A stretch of 9,484 nt of DNA, taken from the NCBI GenBank assembly GCA_002383105.1, contig DFXC01000106.1, forward strand, positions 1-9,484. The letters are read 5' to 3'. Every line of letters begins with the position of its first letter. Position 1 is the first letter of the stretch. This document shows positions 1 to 6,275 of this stretch, piece by piece. Below the pieces are notes generated by a model that saw only the letters and a program-made list of their open reading frames with translations, did no database searches and had not been told where the DNA came from. A program made the position numbers and the translations under genes. The stretch comes from Hyphomicrobiaceae bacterium UBA4118 (GTDB taxonomy: Bacteria; Pseudomonadota; Alphaproteobacteria; Rhizobiales; Methyloligellaceae).

Positions 1-288
<288 letters not shown>

Positions 289-330
289 TTTCATTGTCAG
301 TGCCCATCGTTGGCATTAAAGACCAAATTT

Positions 331-481
331 CGCACCGCCCTTCGCTGGCCTGGTGATATTGGCGGAGCGCCCACACCCGATCCCATCCCGAACTCGGCCG
401 TGAAAGGCTCCAGCGCCGATGGTACTGCGTCTTAAGACGCGGGAGAGTAGGTCATCGCCAGGCTTGCCAAGGGCGGTAGCG
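331..481 (+). other. Precursor 5S processing stem (flanking inverted repeat)
   Basis: ACCGCCCTT at 334-342 is perfectly complementary to AAGGGCGGT at 469-477, just outside the two ends of mature 5S. Skipping a single bulged A (478), CGC at 331-333 can pair further with GCG at 479-481. Such an outer stem would hold the pre-5S RNA as a stalk for ribonuclease trimming. The pairing is directly visible; the processing role is inferred from its position. Confidence 0.6.
348..464 (+). rRNA. rrf: 5S ribosomal RNA
   Basis: Complete 5S rRNA gene, about 60 bases after 23S in the usual operon order. Helix I is clear: CCTGGTGAT at 349-357 pairs with ATCGCCAGG at 454-462 (nine pairs, one of them G-U). The internal 5S signatures CCCGAACTCGGCCGTGAAA (about 386-404), CGCCGATGGTACT (413-425) and GGGAGAGTAGGTC (441-453) are present. 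The outer ends are uncertain by one or two bases because G348-C463 and G347-U464 can extend the helix. Confidence 0.96.
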
Positions 482-532
482 AGAAACAAGGGCCGACCAA
501 AGCCCTCATCGAGATCTTATCCCCTCTATCAC

Positions 533-585
533 GAGTTGGTTTTGCCAACTCTTATGCGCTACCGCGCTCCGCGCTACTTGAGCGC
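533..585 (+). repeat. Cluster of small hairpins and GCGCTAC repeats after 5S
   Basis: A perfect 7-bp hairpin, GAGTTGG (533-539) and CCAACTC (545-551), is followed by GCGCTAC at 556-562 and again at 571-577. The second copy forms a short hairpin with AGCGC at 581-585. The cluster lies between 5S and the operon terminator, in the trailer of the rRNA transcript. I do not recognise it as a named repeat family. It could help slow or process the 3' trailer, which is inference. Confidence 0.45.
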
Positions 586-592
586 AACATCC

Positions 593-623
593 GCCGCCGG
601 ATCATTTCCGCGGCGGCTTTTTT
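593..623 (+). terminator. Intrinsic terminator of the rRNA operon
   Basis: GCCGCCG (593-599) pairs with CGGCGGC (611-617) around an 11-base loop and is followed at once by six T residues (618-623). It is the first stem-plus-T-run after 5S, so it most likely ends the rRNA transcript. It also sits only 16 bases before the Nudix ATG, so any transcript entering that gene from the left must pass through it. Confidence 0.8.
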
Positions 624-639
624 GCGTCTAGCGTGCCGC

Positions 640-1170
640 ATGGCCAAGCGCAGCGCAGGCATCCTGATGTATCGGCGGGGCGCCGCCGTCATCGAGCTTC
701 TGCTCGTGCATCCCGGCGGTCCTTTCTGGACGAGCAAGGATCACGGCGCCTGGTCGATCCCCAAGGGCGAACACGACGCCGAGGAGGAGCCGCTCGCCTG
801 CGCCATCCGCGAATTCGCGGAGGAGCTCGGTAGTGCGCCGCAAGCTGTAGACGCGGGCGCCTTTCTCGAGCTAGGCGAGCTCGTGCAGCCGAGCCGGAAA
901 GTGATTACTGCCTTTGCGGTCGAGGGTGATTTCGATCCGGCCAAGCTCAAGCCTAATCCCTTCGAGATGGAATGGCCGCTGAAGAGCGGGCGGAAGCAAT
1001 CCTTTCCCGAGGTCGACCGCGGGACGAAGCGCGAGAAAAGATTCAATCTGGGCAATCCCCCTTCATCGATCGCCTGCTTGCGACACTCAGCCACAAGCAG
1101 CGGTAGAGTCATCGGGCGCCCGCAACGGATCCTCGCAGACGGAGTGACTGCGAACCTACCCTTCCCATAA
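640..1170 (+). CDS. Nudix (MutT-type) hydrolase with frameshifted C-terminus
   Basis: Predicted pyrophosphohydrolase of nucleoside-diphosphate-linked compounds; the exact substrate is not readable. The full Nudix box, GX5EX7REUXEEXG, spans residues 43-64 (GEHDAEEEPLACAIREFAEE then LG), with the metal-binding REFAEE intact. The N-terminal MAKRSAGILMYRR is typical of this subfamily, so I start at ATG 640 rather than TTG 622 inside the terminator T-run. No clear Shine-Dalgarno is visible. After residues EVDR (about 124-127) the expected WF-containing segment is missing. The remaining family-like tail, DEAREKIQSGQSPFIDRLL and so on, is in another frame (1023-1103, stop TAG 1104-1106). About 13 bases appear lost near 1021, so the present frame runs with an unrelated tail to 1170. 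The catalytic core survives, so activity is possible; a sequencing or assembly error is also possible. Confidence 0.8.
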   Translation: MAKRSAGILMYRRGAAVIELLLVHPGGPFWTSKDHGAWSIPKGEHDAEEEPLACAIREFAEELGSAPQAVDAGAFLELGELVQPSRKVITAFAVEGDFDPAKLKPNPFEMEWPLKSGRKQSFPEVDRGTKREKRFNLGNPPSSIACLRHSATSSGRVIGRPQRILADGVTANLPFP

Positions 1171-1332
1171 GCCATCGCCTCGCGATACCATGGCGCACAA
1201 AAATTTGTCGGGACCATCATCCAAGCTTGGGCTCAGCGTCCATCTTTGTGACATCAACGCAGGGCCTATTGGCCAGCGCTCGAGCAAAAGACGTGAAGCT
1301 CTGGCGAGGGACCAAGGATTACCGGCTGCTGC

Positions 1333-2688
1333 ATGAAGCTTAACGGGGTCAAGAGCAGGCGGAGACCGGTTCCGGCGTGGGCCTTGACGGCTCGCCTTCT
1401 GTTCGGCGCCTTGACGATTTTGGCGCCGTGGGACGGCACCCACGCCGATCCGCTCAACCCTTACAATAGCTTCACCGACAGCGGTGTGGTCAGCCCGCAG
1501 GAGAAGGCCCGTCGCGACCAGGTCCGCACCGAGCTCTACGAGCGTTATAGCCCCGACTATCAGATGCCGGTGCCGTTTGTGAGCGCGGCGAGCATCTCCG
1601 CCCTGCAACAGGCGATCGAGAAATACCAGGGCATTGTCCAAGTCGGCGGCTGGCCCGCGAGCGACGAGAAGGTCACGCTCCGGCCCGGCGATACGGCGCC
1701 CGCAATCGCCACGATCCGCCAGCATTTGATAATCGAGGGCGATCTCCCGCAGGGTTCGGGGGGCAATCCCACCTTCGACAACGAGTTTCTCGAGGGGCTG
1801 GCGCGCTTCCAGATCCGCAACGGCATGCGCGTCAGCGGCTTCGTCGATTCGCGCACGCTGGCGGCGCTCAACGTCTCGGCGCCTGAGCGGCTGCAGCAAC
1901 TCAGGACCAATCTCACGCGCGTCGAGGGCCTGATGAAGATCAACCAGGCGCCGCGTTACGTGCTGGTCAATGTGCCGGCCTTCATGGCCCAGGGAGTCCA
2001 GAAGGGGAGCCTGACATTTTCCAGCAACGTGATCACCGGTAAACCGGCGCGGGCAACACCGGCCGTTTCGGCCAACATCGTCGAGGTCAATTTCTATCCC
2101 ACCTGGAGCGTGCCCGATATCGTCGCCCAGCAGGATCTCATTCCCAAGATCCGCAAGGACCCAAGCTATTTCGCCGCCGAGCATTTCACCGTCAGGCCGG
2201 ACTGGGACGCCGAGCCGCTCAATCCCGAGACGGTCGATTGGAACTCGCCGCAGGTGGTGAGCTACAAGTTCCGCCAGGAGCCGGGGCCCTTCAACGCGCT
2301 CGGCGTCGTGCGCATCAACATGCCGAACAAATACAGCGTCTACATGCACGACACCCCGCTCAAGCAGCTGTTCAGCCAGTCGGTGCGGGCATTCAGCTCA
2401 GGCTGCGTGCGCGTCGAGAAGGTGCTCGATCTCGTCGCCTGGCTGCTCAGCGAGCAGAAGGGCTGGGACCTCGCCAGGGTCGAGGCGCAAGTCGAGCGGG
2501 GCGAACGGCTCGACGTAAAGCTGAGCCGGCCGGTGCCGGTGCATTTCGTCTATCTCACCGCCTTTGCCAATTCGAACGGCATGGTGCAATTCAGGCCTGA
2601 CATCTACGGCCGCGACGCTCCCGAGGCGGACCAGACTGACGACCAGAGCGCGGTGATCGCCCAGCAACGCGCCGCCGTCACGCCTTGA
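1333..2688 (+). CDS. L,D-transpeptidase, YcbB/LdtD-type, secreted
   Basis: Periplasmic enzyme predicted to form 3-3 cross-links between meso-diaminopimelate residues of peptidoglycan stem peptides. The 451-residue product opens with a basic stretch, a hydrophobic core and a likely signal-peptidase site after THA (about residue 38). Residues 116-182 form a peptidoglycan-binding helical repeat (LRPGDTAPAIATIRQHL through FVDSRTLAALN). The YkuD catalytic domain begins near residue 208 (RYVLVNVPAF). It carries H339-D-T and the nucleophile motif SSGCVR with Cys358. Product length is shorter than E. coli LdtD (about 615 residues), as is common in alphaproteobacteria. The last 30 or so residues are polar and low-complexity. 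The ATG at 1333 is the start that supplies the signal peptide; its ribosome-binding site is weak. No partner gene is adjacent in an obvious operon. Confidence 0.93.
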   Translation: MKLNGVKSRRRPVPAWALTARLLFGALTILAPWDGTHADPLNPYNSFTDSGVVSPQEKARRDQVRTELYERYSPDYQMPVPFVSAASISALQQAIEKYQGIVQVGGWPASDEKVTLRPGDTAPAIATIRQHLIIEGDLPQGSGGNPTFDNEFLEGLARFQIRNGMRVSGFVDSRTLAALNVSAPERLQQLRTNLTRVEGLMKINQAPRYVLVNVPAFMAQGVQKGSLTFSSNVITGKPARATPAVSANIVEVNFYPTWSVPDIVAQQDLIPKIRKDPSYFAAEHFTVRPDWDAEPLNPETVDWNSPQVVSYKFRQEPGPFNALGVVRINMPNKYSVYMHDTPLKQLFSQSVRAFSSGCVRVEKVLDLVAWLLSEQKGWDLARVEAQVERGERLDVKLSRPVPVHFVYLTAFANSNGMVQFRPDIYGRDAPEADQTDDQSAVIAQQRAAVTP

Positions 2689-2761
2689 GGTATCGGAGGA
2701 GATCGGCGTCTGCCGAACCCGACCTTGGTCCCGGCGACCGTAGCCGCGCAATAGGCCTCGC

Positions 2762-3400
2762 ATGCGCTCCTTAGACTCCATCAGCTTTGACGCTCACGAT
2801 TTCCAGCTCGCGGGAGAGCAGGGCAGCGCGCGCATTTGGCAAACGCCGGCGGGTGAGGTCATCTTCATGCAATATTTCACGCCGGACATCCAATCGAGCT
2901 TGCAGTCGCTTACGGATCTCCGCCAAGAGTGGAGGAACCTCGCCGCGAAATCGAGCGGCGCCATCGTCGAAGTCGAGACCCGCACCATCGATGGCTGCGA
3001 GGCGCTGCACGCGATTCTCAAAATGCCGCAACAGCCGACCGGCATGGCCTATCTCGGCTCGATCATTGTGCCGTTTCGTGACTTCAGCTATCAGGTCAAC
3101 GTCGCAGCGCGAGAGCAGGGCGTGACAGGATTGCGCGACACGGCGGTGTTCGCCAAGTGGATGCAGCAGGGCGAGGTCGCGTGGGATGAAGGGACGAGCA
3201 AGCCCAAGGGATGGATGCACGATCCTTACGATCCGTCGATCGAGACGCCTCTCACCTGGAACCAGTCGGAAGCCGAGATATACGATGCCGAGTTTCCGGA
3301 CCATCCGCTGTCGCGGCTGCGCGCGCTGATGGCGCATATCGAAGCCACGCTTAAGCTCGCCGACGAGGTGCGGGCCGAGCCCCGGTTCCATCCGGGCTGA
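2762..3400 (+). CDS. Conserved-looking protein of unknown function
   Basis: I do not recognise this 212-residue protein. It has no signal peptide or membrane segment and should be cytoplasmic. The composition is well balanced, with codon bias like its neighbours, which supports a real gene. Visible features are an alternating hydrophobic/polar N-terminal half (ARIWQTPAGEVIFMQYFTP near 22-40), a likely helix with LTDLRQEWRNLAAK (about 51-64), a strand-rich middle (YLGSIIVPFRDFSYQVNVAAR, about 97-117), and a Trp/Pro/Asp-rich segment (KGWMHDPYDPSIETPLTW, about 149-166). It ends with FPDHPLSRLRALMAHIE. The alternation is loosely reminiscent of the PsbP/DcrB-like fold, but this is only an impression. 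It starts 73 bases after the transpeptidase in the same direction and is followed by a strong terminator, so the two may share a transcript. The ribosome-binding site is weak. Confidence 0.75.
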   Translation: MRSLDSISFDAHDFQLAGEQGSARIWQTPAGEVIFMQYFTPDIQSSLQSLTDLRQEWRNLAAKSSGAIVEVETRTIDGCEALHAILKMPQQPTGMAYLGSIIVPFRDFSYQVNVAAREQGVTGLRDTAVFAKWMQQGEVAWDEGTSKPKGWMHDPYDPSIETPLTWNQSEAEIYDAEFPDHPLSRLRALMAHIEATLKLADEVRAEPRFHPG

Positions 3401-3460
3401 CGTGCTGCCCAGGCCTTGGCCGACGCGTGGCCGGCGCAAGTCGCGAGCAAGCGCGAGAGG

Positions 3461-3494
3461 AAACCCGCCCGGTGAGAGCCCCGGCGGGTTTTTT
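3461..3494 (+). terminator. Intrinsic terminator after the unknown gene
   Basis: AAACCCGCC (3461-3469) and GGCGGGTTT (3483-3491) form a perfect 9-bp stem around a 13-base loop, and the T-run continues to 3494. It lies 61 bases past the stop of the 212-residue gene on the same strand. It separates the transpeptidase and unknown-protein unit from the copper chaperone gene. Confidence 0.9.
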
Positions 3495-3591
3495 GCTTTG
3501 GCAGCTTGGGCGGAGGCGACGGAGCGCCGCAGCGACACCAGGGCGCACGACACCGGCAACGGCGGGGCATAAATAAGAGGGAAAGCAACCG

Positions 3592-3627
3592 ATGGAACGA
3601 TCTGATGCGGTATCAAGATGCGAGTAG
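3592..3627 (+). CDS. Possible 11-residue leader peptide upstream of the copper chaperone
   Basis: ATG 3592 opens an 11-codon frame (MERSDAVSRCE, stop TAG 3625-3627). It has a better Shine-Dalgarno-like sequence (GAGGG at 3577-3581, ten bases before the ATG) than most genes here. It ends 19 bases before the chaperone ATG. It could be a translated leader controlling that gene, or a chance reading frame. The ribosome-binding site is visible; the role is speculation. Confidence 0.2.
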   Translation: MERSDAVSRCE

Positions 3628-3646
3628 CTCCTTCCTGGGAAAGACA

Positions 3647-4147
3647 ATGTTTCGACTCACTAAGCTCCGCCTGTTCGAAATCGGCGTCGCTCTCCTGCTC
3701 ACCATTGCCGCGCTGCTATTCGTCGGCCTGACGGTGTGGGCGGCAGAGATCGCGGGCATCCACGTGGCCGATGCCTGGGCCAGGCCTACGATCGGGCAAG
3801 GCCGGACCACCGCCGCCTACATGACCATTGCCAACAAAGGTACCACCGACGACGTGCTCAAATCGGCGCGCACGCCGAAGGCCAAAGCCGTGGAGATGCA
3901 TCAGACTACGATGACGGCCAACGGTATCATGCAGATGCGTAAAGTCGAGGGCGGGCTCCCCATTGAAGCGGGCGCATCGCTCGTGTTCGAGCCGGGTGGG
4001 ACACATCTGATGCTGGTTGGACTGGAGGATGCGCTCGAAGCCGGCGAGGAGCTGATGCTCACGCTTGAATTCGCCCATGCCGGCGCCGTCGACGTCCGCG
4101 TCCCGGTCGCGGTAAGCGGTCCGCCGTCGACGAGCTCCAGCCGCTAG
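3647..4147 (+). CDS. Periplasmic copper chaperone, PCu(A)C family
   Basis: Small exported copper(I)-binding protein of the PCu(A)C (PF04314) family, whose studied members deliver copper to the Cu(A) centre of cytochrome c oxidase. The 166-residue product starts with MFRLTKLRLFE and a long hydrophobic signal/anchor segment ending near AAE (about residue 34). The mature part opens with the family-typical IHVADAWARPT. The metal-site signature H(M)X10MX21HXM is present in form: H85 followed by QTTM, then IMQM, and later H120-L-M122 in a GGTHLMLVGL loop. ATG 3647 is chosen because GGGA at 3637-3640 lies at a good distance; an in-frame ATG at 3605 would add 14 residues. The stop lies four bases from the convergent glycosyltransferase stop. 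No SCO-type gene is next to it. Confidence 0.92.
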   Translation: MFRLTKLRLFEIGVALLLTIAALLFVGLTVWAAEIAGIHVADAWARPTIGQGRTTAAYMTIANKGTTDDVLKSARTPKAKAVEMHQTTMTANGIMQMRKVEGGLPIEAGASLVFEPGGTHLMLVGLEDALEAGEELMLTLEFAHAGAVDVRVPVAVSGPPSTSSSR

Positions 4148-4151
4148 AGGC

Positions 4152-5366
4152 TCAAGGCGCCGGAGCTTCCGGCGCCGGCGCAGGCTCCCCCTTGTATTCG
4201 GCAAGGCGGCAAAAGTGCACCATGCGCGTCTTCGCCGCCACGAGGGTCACGCTCTGCATCCCAAGATCGGTGAACGTGCCGAACGACGTCGCGAAGCTCT
4301 CCGGGCAGCGCTTCAGCGAAACGAACAGGATGGGCTCAGGAGCCCCGGCGGTGAACGCCCGGGTCATCTCGTACTGGTCGCTCGGCGAAGGTCCTGACGG
4401 CCACACATAAAGCGGTATGGGCTCGTCGCGCAGATAATAGAGCAGCTCGGCGGCCATCTCGCGCGTATCGACGAGGAGCGCGCCATAGTGCTCTTGCTCC
4501 AATTTTCCGCGCACGGCATCGGCAACGCCGCGCCACCCGACAACGCGGGACAGGAACTGGAGCCGCTCGAACAGCGGCAGTTGCAGCGCGAAAGCGGGCG
4601 CTGCGGCGAGCATTACTGCGATCGCGAGATGCAGGCCGAGAGACACCCCAAATAGGATGCGCCGGTCCAGCTCGAGCATCGCCGCCGTGACGAGGATCGA
4701 TGCCGCGGGATAGGCGGTCGCCGACCAATTGCCGTGGGCGCGCGAGATCAGCGCCTGGACGCATAGCAGCGCGAGCACCGGTAACGAGAAGGAGAGCAGC
4801 AGGACCTTGTCCGGGTCTGACGCGTGACGGATCTCGCGCCAGCTTGCGCGCAGCAATACGGCGAACAGGATGGGCCCGAAGACCCCGAACTGCAGCCCGA
4901 AATACTGGACCAGCCGCAGGGGATGAATGAATGGGGGCTTCCAGCCGATGTTGGCGCCGGTATGCTTGACGGGGGGGAAGCCGTGCTCGGCGTTCCAGAT
5001 CACGTTGGGGACGAACAGGGCAAAGGCCAGGAGCACGACCACGACCAAGCGGCCGCCTCTCAGCGCTTGGCGCGCCTCGCGGGACACGGCGGCATGGCAG
5101 GCCATGCAGAGGAAAGCGTAGATCATCGCCTGTTTGGCGAGGAGGCCGAAGCCGATCGCTACTCCGAGCAGGATGGCAAAGCCCATGCTTTGCCGCTTCA
5201 CCAGCATCACCCAGGCGTAGAGCGCGATAGTCCAGAACAGGATCAGAGGCACGTCGGTGGTGATGAGCAGCGACGAGTACGAGAGGCCTGGCAGGGTGTC
5301 GAAGACGATAGCCGACCAGAAGCCGACTGCCGGCCCGTAAAGTGCGCGGCCCGTCAGATAGAGCAT
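4152..5366 (-). CDS. GT39-family (ArnT/Rgt-like) membrane glycosyltransferase, N-terminally truncated
   Basis: Inner-membrane transferase of the PMT/ArnT superfamily, which moves a sugar from a polyprenyl-phosphate donor to an envelope lipid or other acceptor. The 404 residues left include many hydrophobic segments, the family-like TGRALYGPAVGFWSA and TTDVPLILFWTIALYAW, GLLAKQAM, a periplasmic HGFPPVKHTGANIGW region, and SRAHGNWSATAYPAA before the soluble C-terminal part. The family normally has about 80-100 further residues, with the first membrane helix and the acidic catalytic loop (the Asp-Glu motif after helix 1). These are absent. The frame before Met 5366 runs only ten codons to a stop, and it belongs to the neighbouring GT2 gene read backwards. 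No ribosome-binding site precedes 5366. The protein is therefore probably inactive as it stands. It is convergent with the copper chaperone. Confidence 0.85.
   Translation of the reverse strand: MLYLTGRALYGPAVGFWSAIVFDTLPGLSYSSLLITTDVPLILFWTIALYAWVMLVKRQSMGFAILLGVAIGFGLLAKQAMIYAFLCMACHAAVSREARQALRGGRLVVVVLLAFALFVPNVIWNAEHGFPPVKHTGANIGWKPPFIHPLRLVQYFGLQFGVFGPILFAVLLRASWREIRHASDPDKVLLLSFSLPVLALLCVQALISRAHGNWSATAYPAASILVTAAMLELDRRILFGVSLGLHLAIAVMLAAAPAFALQLPLFERLQFLSRVVGWRGVADAVRGKLEQEHYGALLVDTREMAAELLYYLRDEPIPLYVWPSGPSPSDQYEMTRAFTAGAPEPILFVSLKRCPESFATSFGTFTDLGMQSVTLVAAKTRMVHFCRLAEYKGEPAPAPEAPAP
4156..4176. other. Perfect hairpin at the convergent gene ends
   Basis: GGCGCCGG (4156-4163) and CCGGCGCC (4169-4176) form an 8-bp stem with an AGCTT loop. 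It lies inside the last codons of the GT39 gene and just past the chaperone stop. Neither strand has a T-run after it. It could still act as a shared mRNA 3'-end barrier, or may only reflect the Ala-Pro-rich C-terminal codons. Confidence 0.4.
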
Positions 5367-5372
5367 GAAGGG
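5366..5372. other. Recombination or assembly junction between two glycosyltransferase genes
   Basis: Left of this point the minus strand encodes GT39 sequence (MLYLTGRALYGP read from 5366). Right of it the plus strand encodes a GT2 motif in one frame (DGQNDPADI, 5372-5398). Neither gene keeps its 5' part. The breakpoint is thus defined to a few bases. In the GT2 frame a stop (TGA 5366-5368) sits directly at the junction. Confidence 0.7.
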
Positions 5373-5398
5373 ATGGCCAAAACGACCCGGCCGACATC

Positions 5399-5905
5399 AT
5401 GCGGCTTGCCGGGCGGTTGGGGAGCCAGGGCCTCGAGCCAGCCATGGCCGCCGGCATCAGGGCAGGCCGCAAAGGACCCGGGTCGCGCAAGGCCGCCTCG
5501 CGCTTCGCCAATTGGATTCGCGACAAAGTGCTCGCCGACGGTTGCCCCGACACCGGCTGCGGGATCAAGCTCTATCGGCGCGACGCCTATCTCGAACTCC
5601 CCTACTTCACGAGCATGCACCGCTATCTGCCGGCGCTGTTCCTCACTTACGGCCATGAAATCGCCTATGAGGCGGTGAACGATCGGCCAAGACTCAGGGG
5701 CGCGTCAAAATACACCAATCTCGGCCGCGCTTTGATTGGTCTATACGACCTGGTGGGTGTGAGCTGGCTCCGCAAGCGGACGCTCATTCCGCTGATCGCA
5801 GAGGATGTTTCGGGCGCGGGCGCAGGGGTTTTGCTAGACAAAGTGGACGCCGGGGCGGGACCCGGGCTCGGCGCCCATCAGCGTTCAGTAAATCAAGGGG
5901 GGTGA
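5399..5905 (+). CDS. GT2 polyprenyl-phosphate glycosyltransferase (DPM/ArnC-like), N-terminally truncated
   Basis: C-terminal half of a family-2 transferase that makes polyprenyl-phosphate sugar donors at the inner membrane. Family sequence starts at 5372, where DGQNDPADI matches the metal- and donor-binding DGDGQNDP region, but the reading frame is blocked by TGA at 5366-5368. The first available start is ATG 5399, without a ribosome-binding site. Retained signatures are AGRK, SRFANWIRDK, the strongly conserved DGCPDTGCGIKLYRRDAYL, and SKYTNLGRALIGLYDLVG near the C-terminus. About the first 95-100 residues of a protein usually near 240 long are gone, including the nucleotide-sugar-binding half. 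The product should be inactive. The last 30 residues (after AEDVSG) are atypical. The stop lies six bases before the LAB_N start, the usual operon order for this family. Confidence 0.8.
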   Translation: MRLAGRLGSQGLEPAMAAGIRAGRKGPGSRKAASRFANWIRDKVLADGCPDTGCGIKLYRRDAYLELPYFTSMHRYLPALFLTYGHEIAYEAVNDRPRLRGASKYTNLGRALIGLYDLVGVSWLRKRTLIPLIAEDVSGAGAGVLLDKVDAGAGPGLGAHQRSVNQGG

Positions 5906-5911
5906 ACCGAA

Positions 5912-6238
5912 ATGTATGCGGCAAACCTTGTTCATTGGTGGCGGGCAACGCCGAGCACCGAGCTGATCTGGATCTTCATCGGATTGGCGGCCCAGCTCCT
6001 GTTCTCGGCGCGCTTTCTCGTACAACGGATCGCAACGGAGAAGGCGCGGGCGAGCATCATCCCCGCGACTTTCTGGTATTTCAGCTTCTTCGGCGGCCTC
6101 CTGCTGCTCGCTCATTCGATCTATCGGGCCGACCCGGTGTTCATCCTTGGCCAAGCGGCCGGGCTGGTGGTCTACTCGCGCAACATCTATTTCATCTGGC
6201 TCGGCAAGCGCGCGCCAAGTCCCGCCAAGGTCGCCTGA
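5912..6238 (+). CDS. Small membrane protein with LAB_N (lipid-A-disaccharide synthase N-terminal) domain
   Basis: A 108-residue inner-membrane protein of the LAB_N family (PF07578), here free-standing rather than fused to LpxB. Three hydrophobic segments are visible: IWIFIGLAAQLLF, TFWYFSFFGGLLLLAHSIY, and VFILGQAAGLVVYSRNIYFIW. The family hallmarks are all present: Q..F..RFLVQ..ATEKA..S.IP..FWYFS..GG, then DPVFILGQ and the terminal Y.RN.Y.I. Its biochemical role is not established. The size and place beside GT2 and GT39 genes recall the small ArnE/ArnF flippase subunits, but that is an analogy. A strong purine-rich ribosome-binding site (AGGGGGG, about 5895-5901) sits inside the end of the GT2 frame, so it was probably translated coupled to that gene. 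Its upstream promoter may have been lost at the 5366-5372 junction. Confidence 0.92.
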   Translation: MYAANLVHWWRATPSTELIWIFIGLAAQLLFSARFLVQRIATEKARASIIPATFWYFSFFGGLLLLAHSIYRADPVFILGQAAGLVVYSRNIYFIWLGKRAPSPAKVA

Positions 6239-6275
6239 CCGGCCGGCCGCTCAGACCTTGGCTAAGCGAGCAAGC

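Noticed and set aside
1156..2349. Long minus-strand open frame (397 codons) opposite the L,D-transpeptidase
   Set aside because: It is a shadow of a GC-rich gene. The composition is Arg/Ala/Asp-rich with no family signature, while the plus strand carries complete catalytic motifs.
2771..3616. Minus-strand open frame of 281 codons opposite the unknown gene and its terminator
   Set aside because: It runs through the intrinsic terminator, is rich in Arg, Leu and Ala, and lacks recognisable motifs. The plus-strand frame is better supported.
4336..5568. Minus-strand 410-codon frame, and plus-strand 284-codon frame at 4824-5678, overlapping the GT39 gene
   Set aside because: Both are out-of-frame readings of the GT39 gene and the GT2 remnant. 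They cross the junction but contain no conserved motif.
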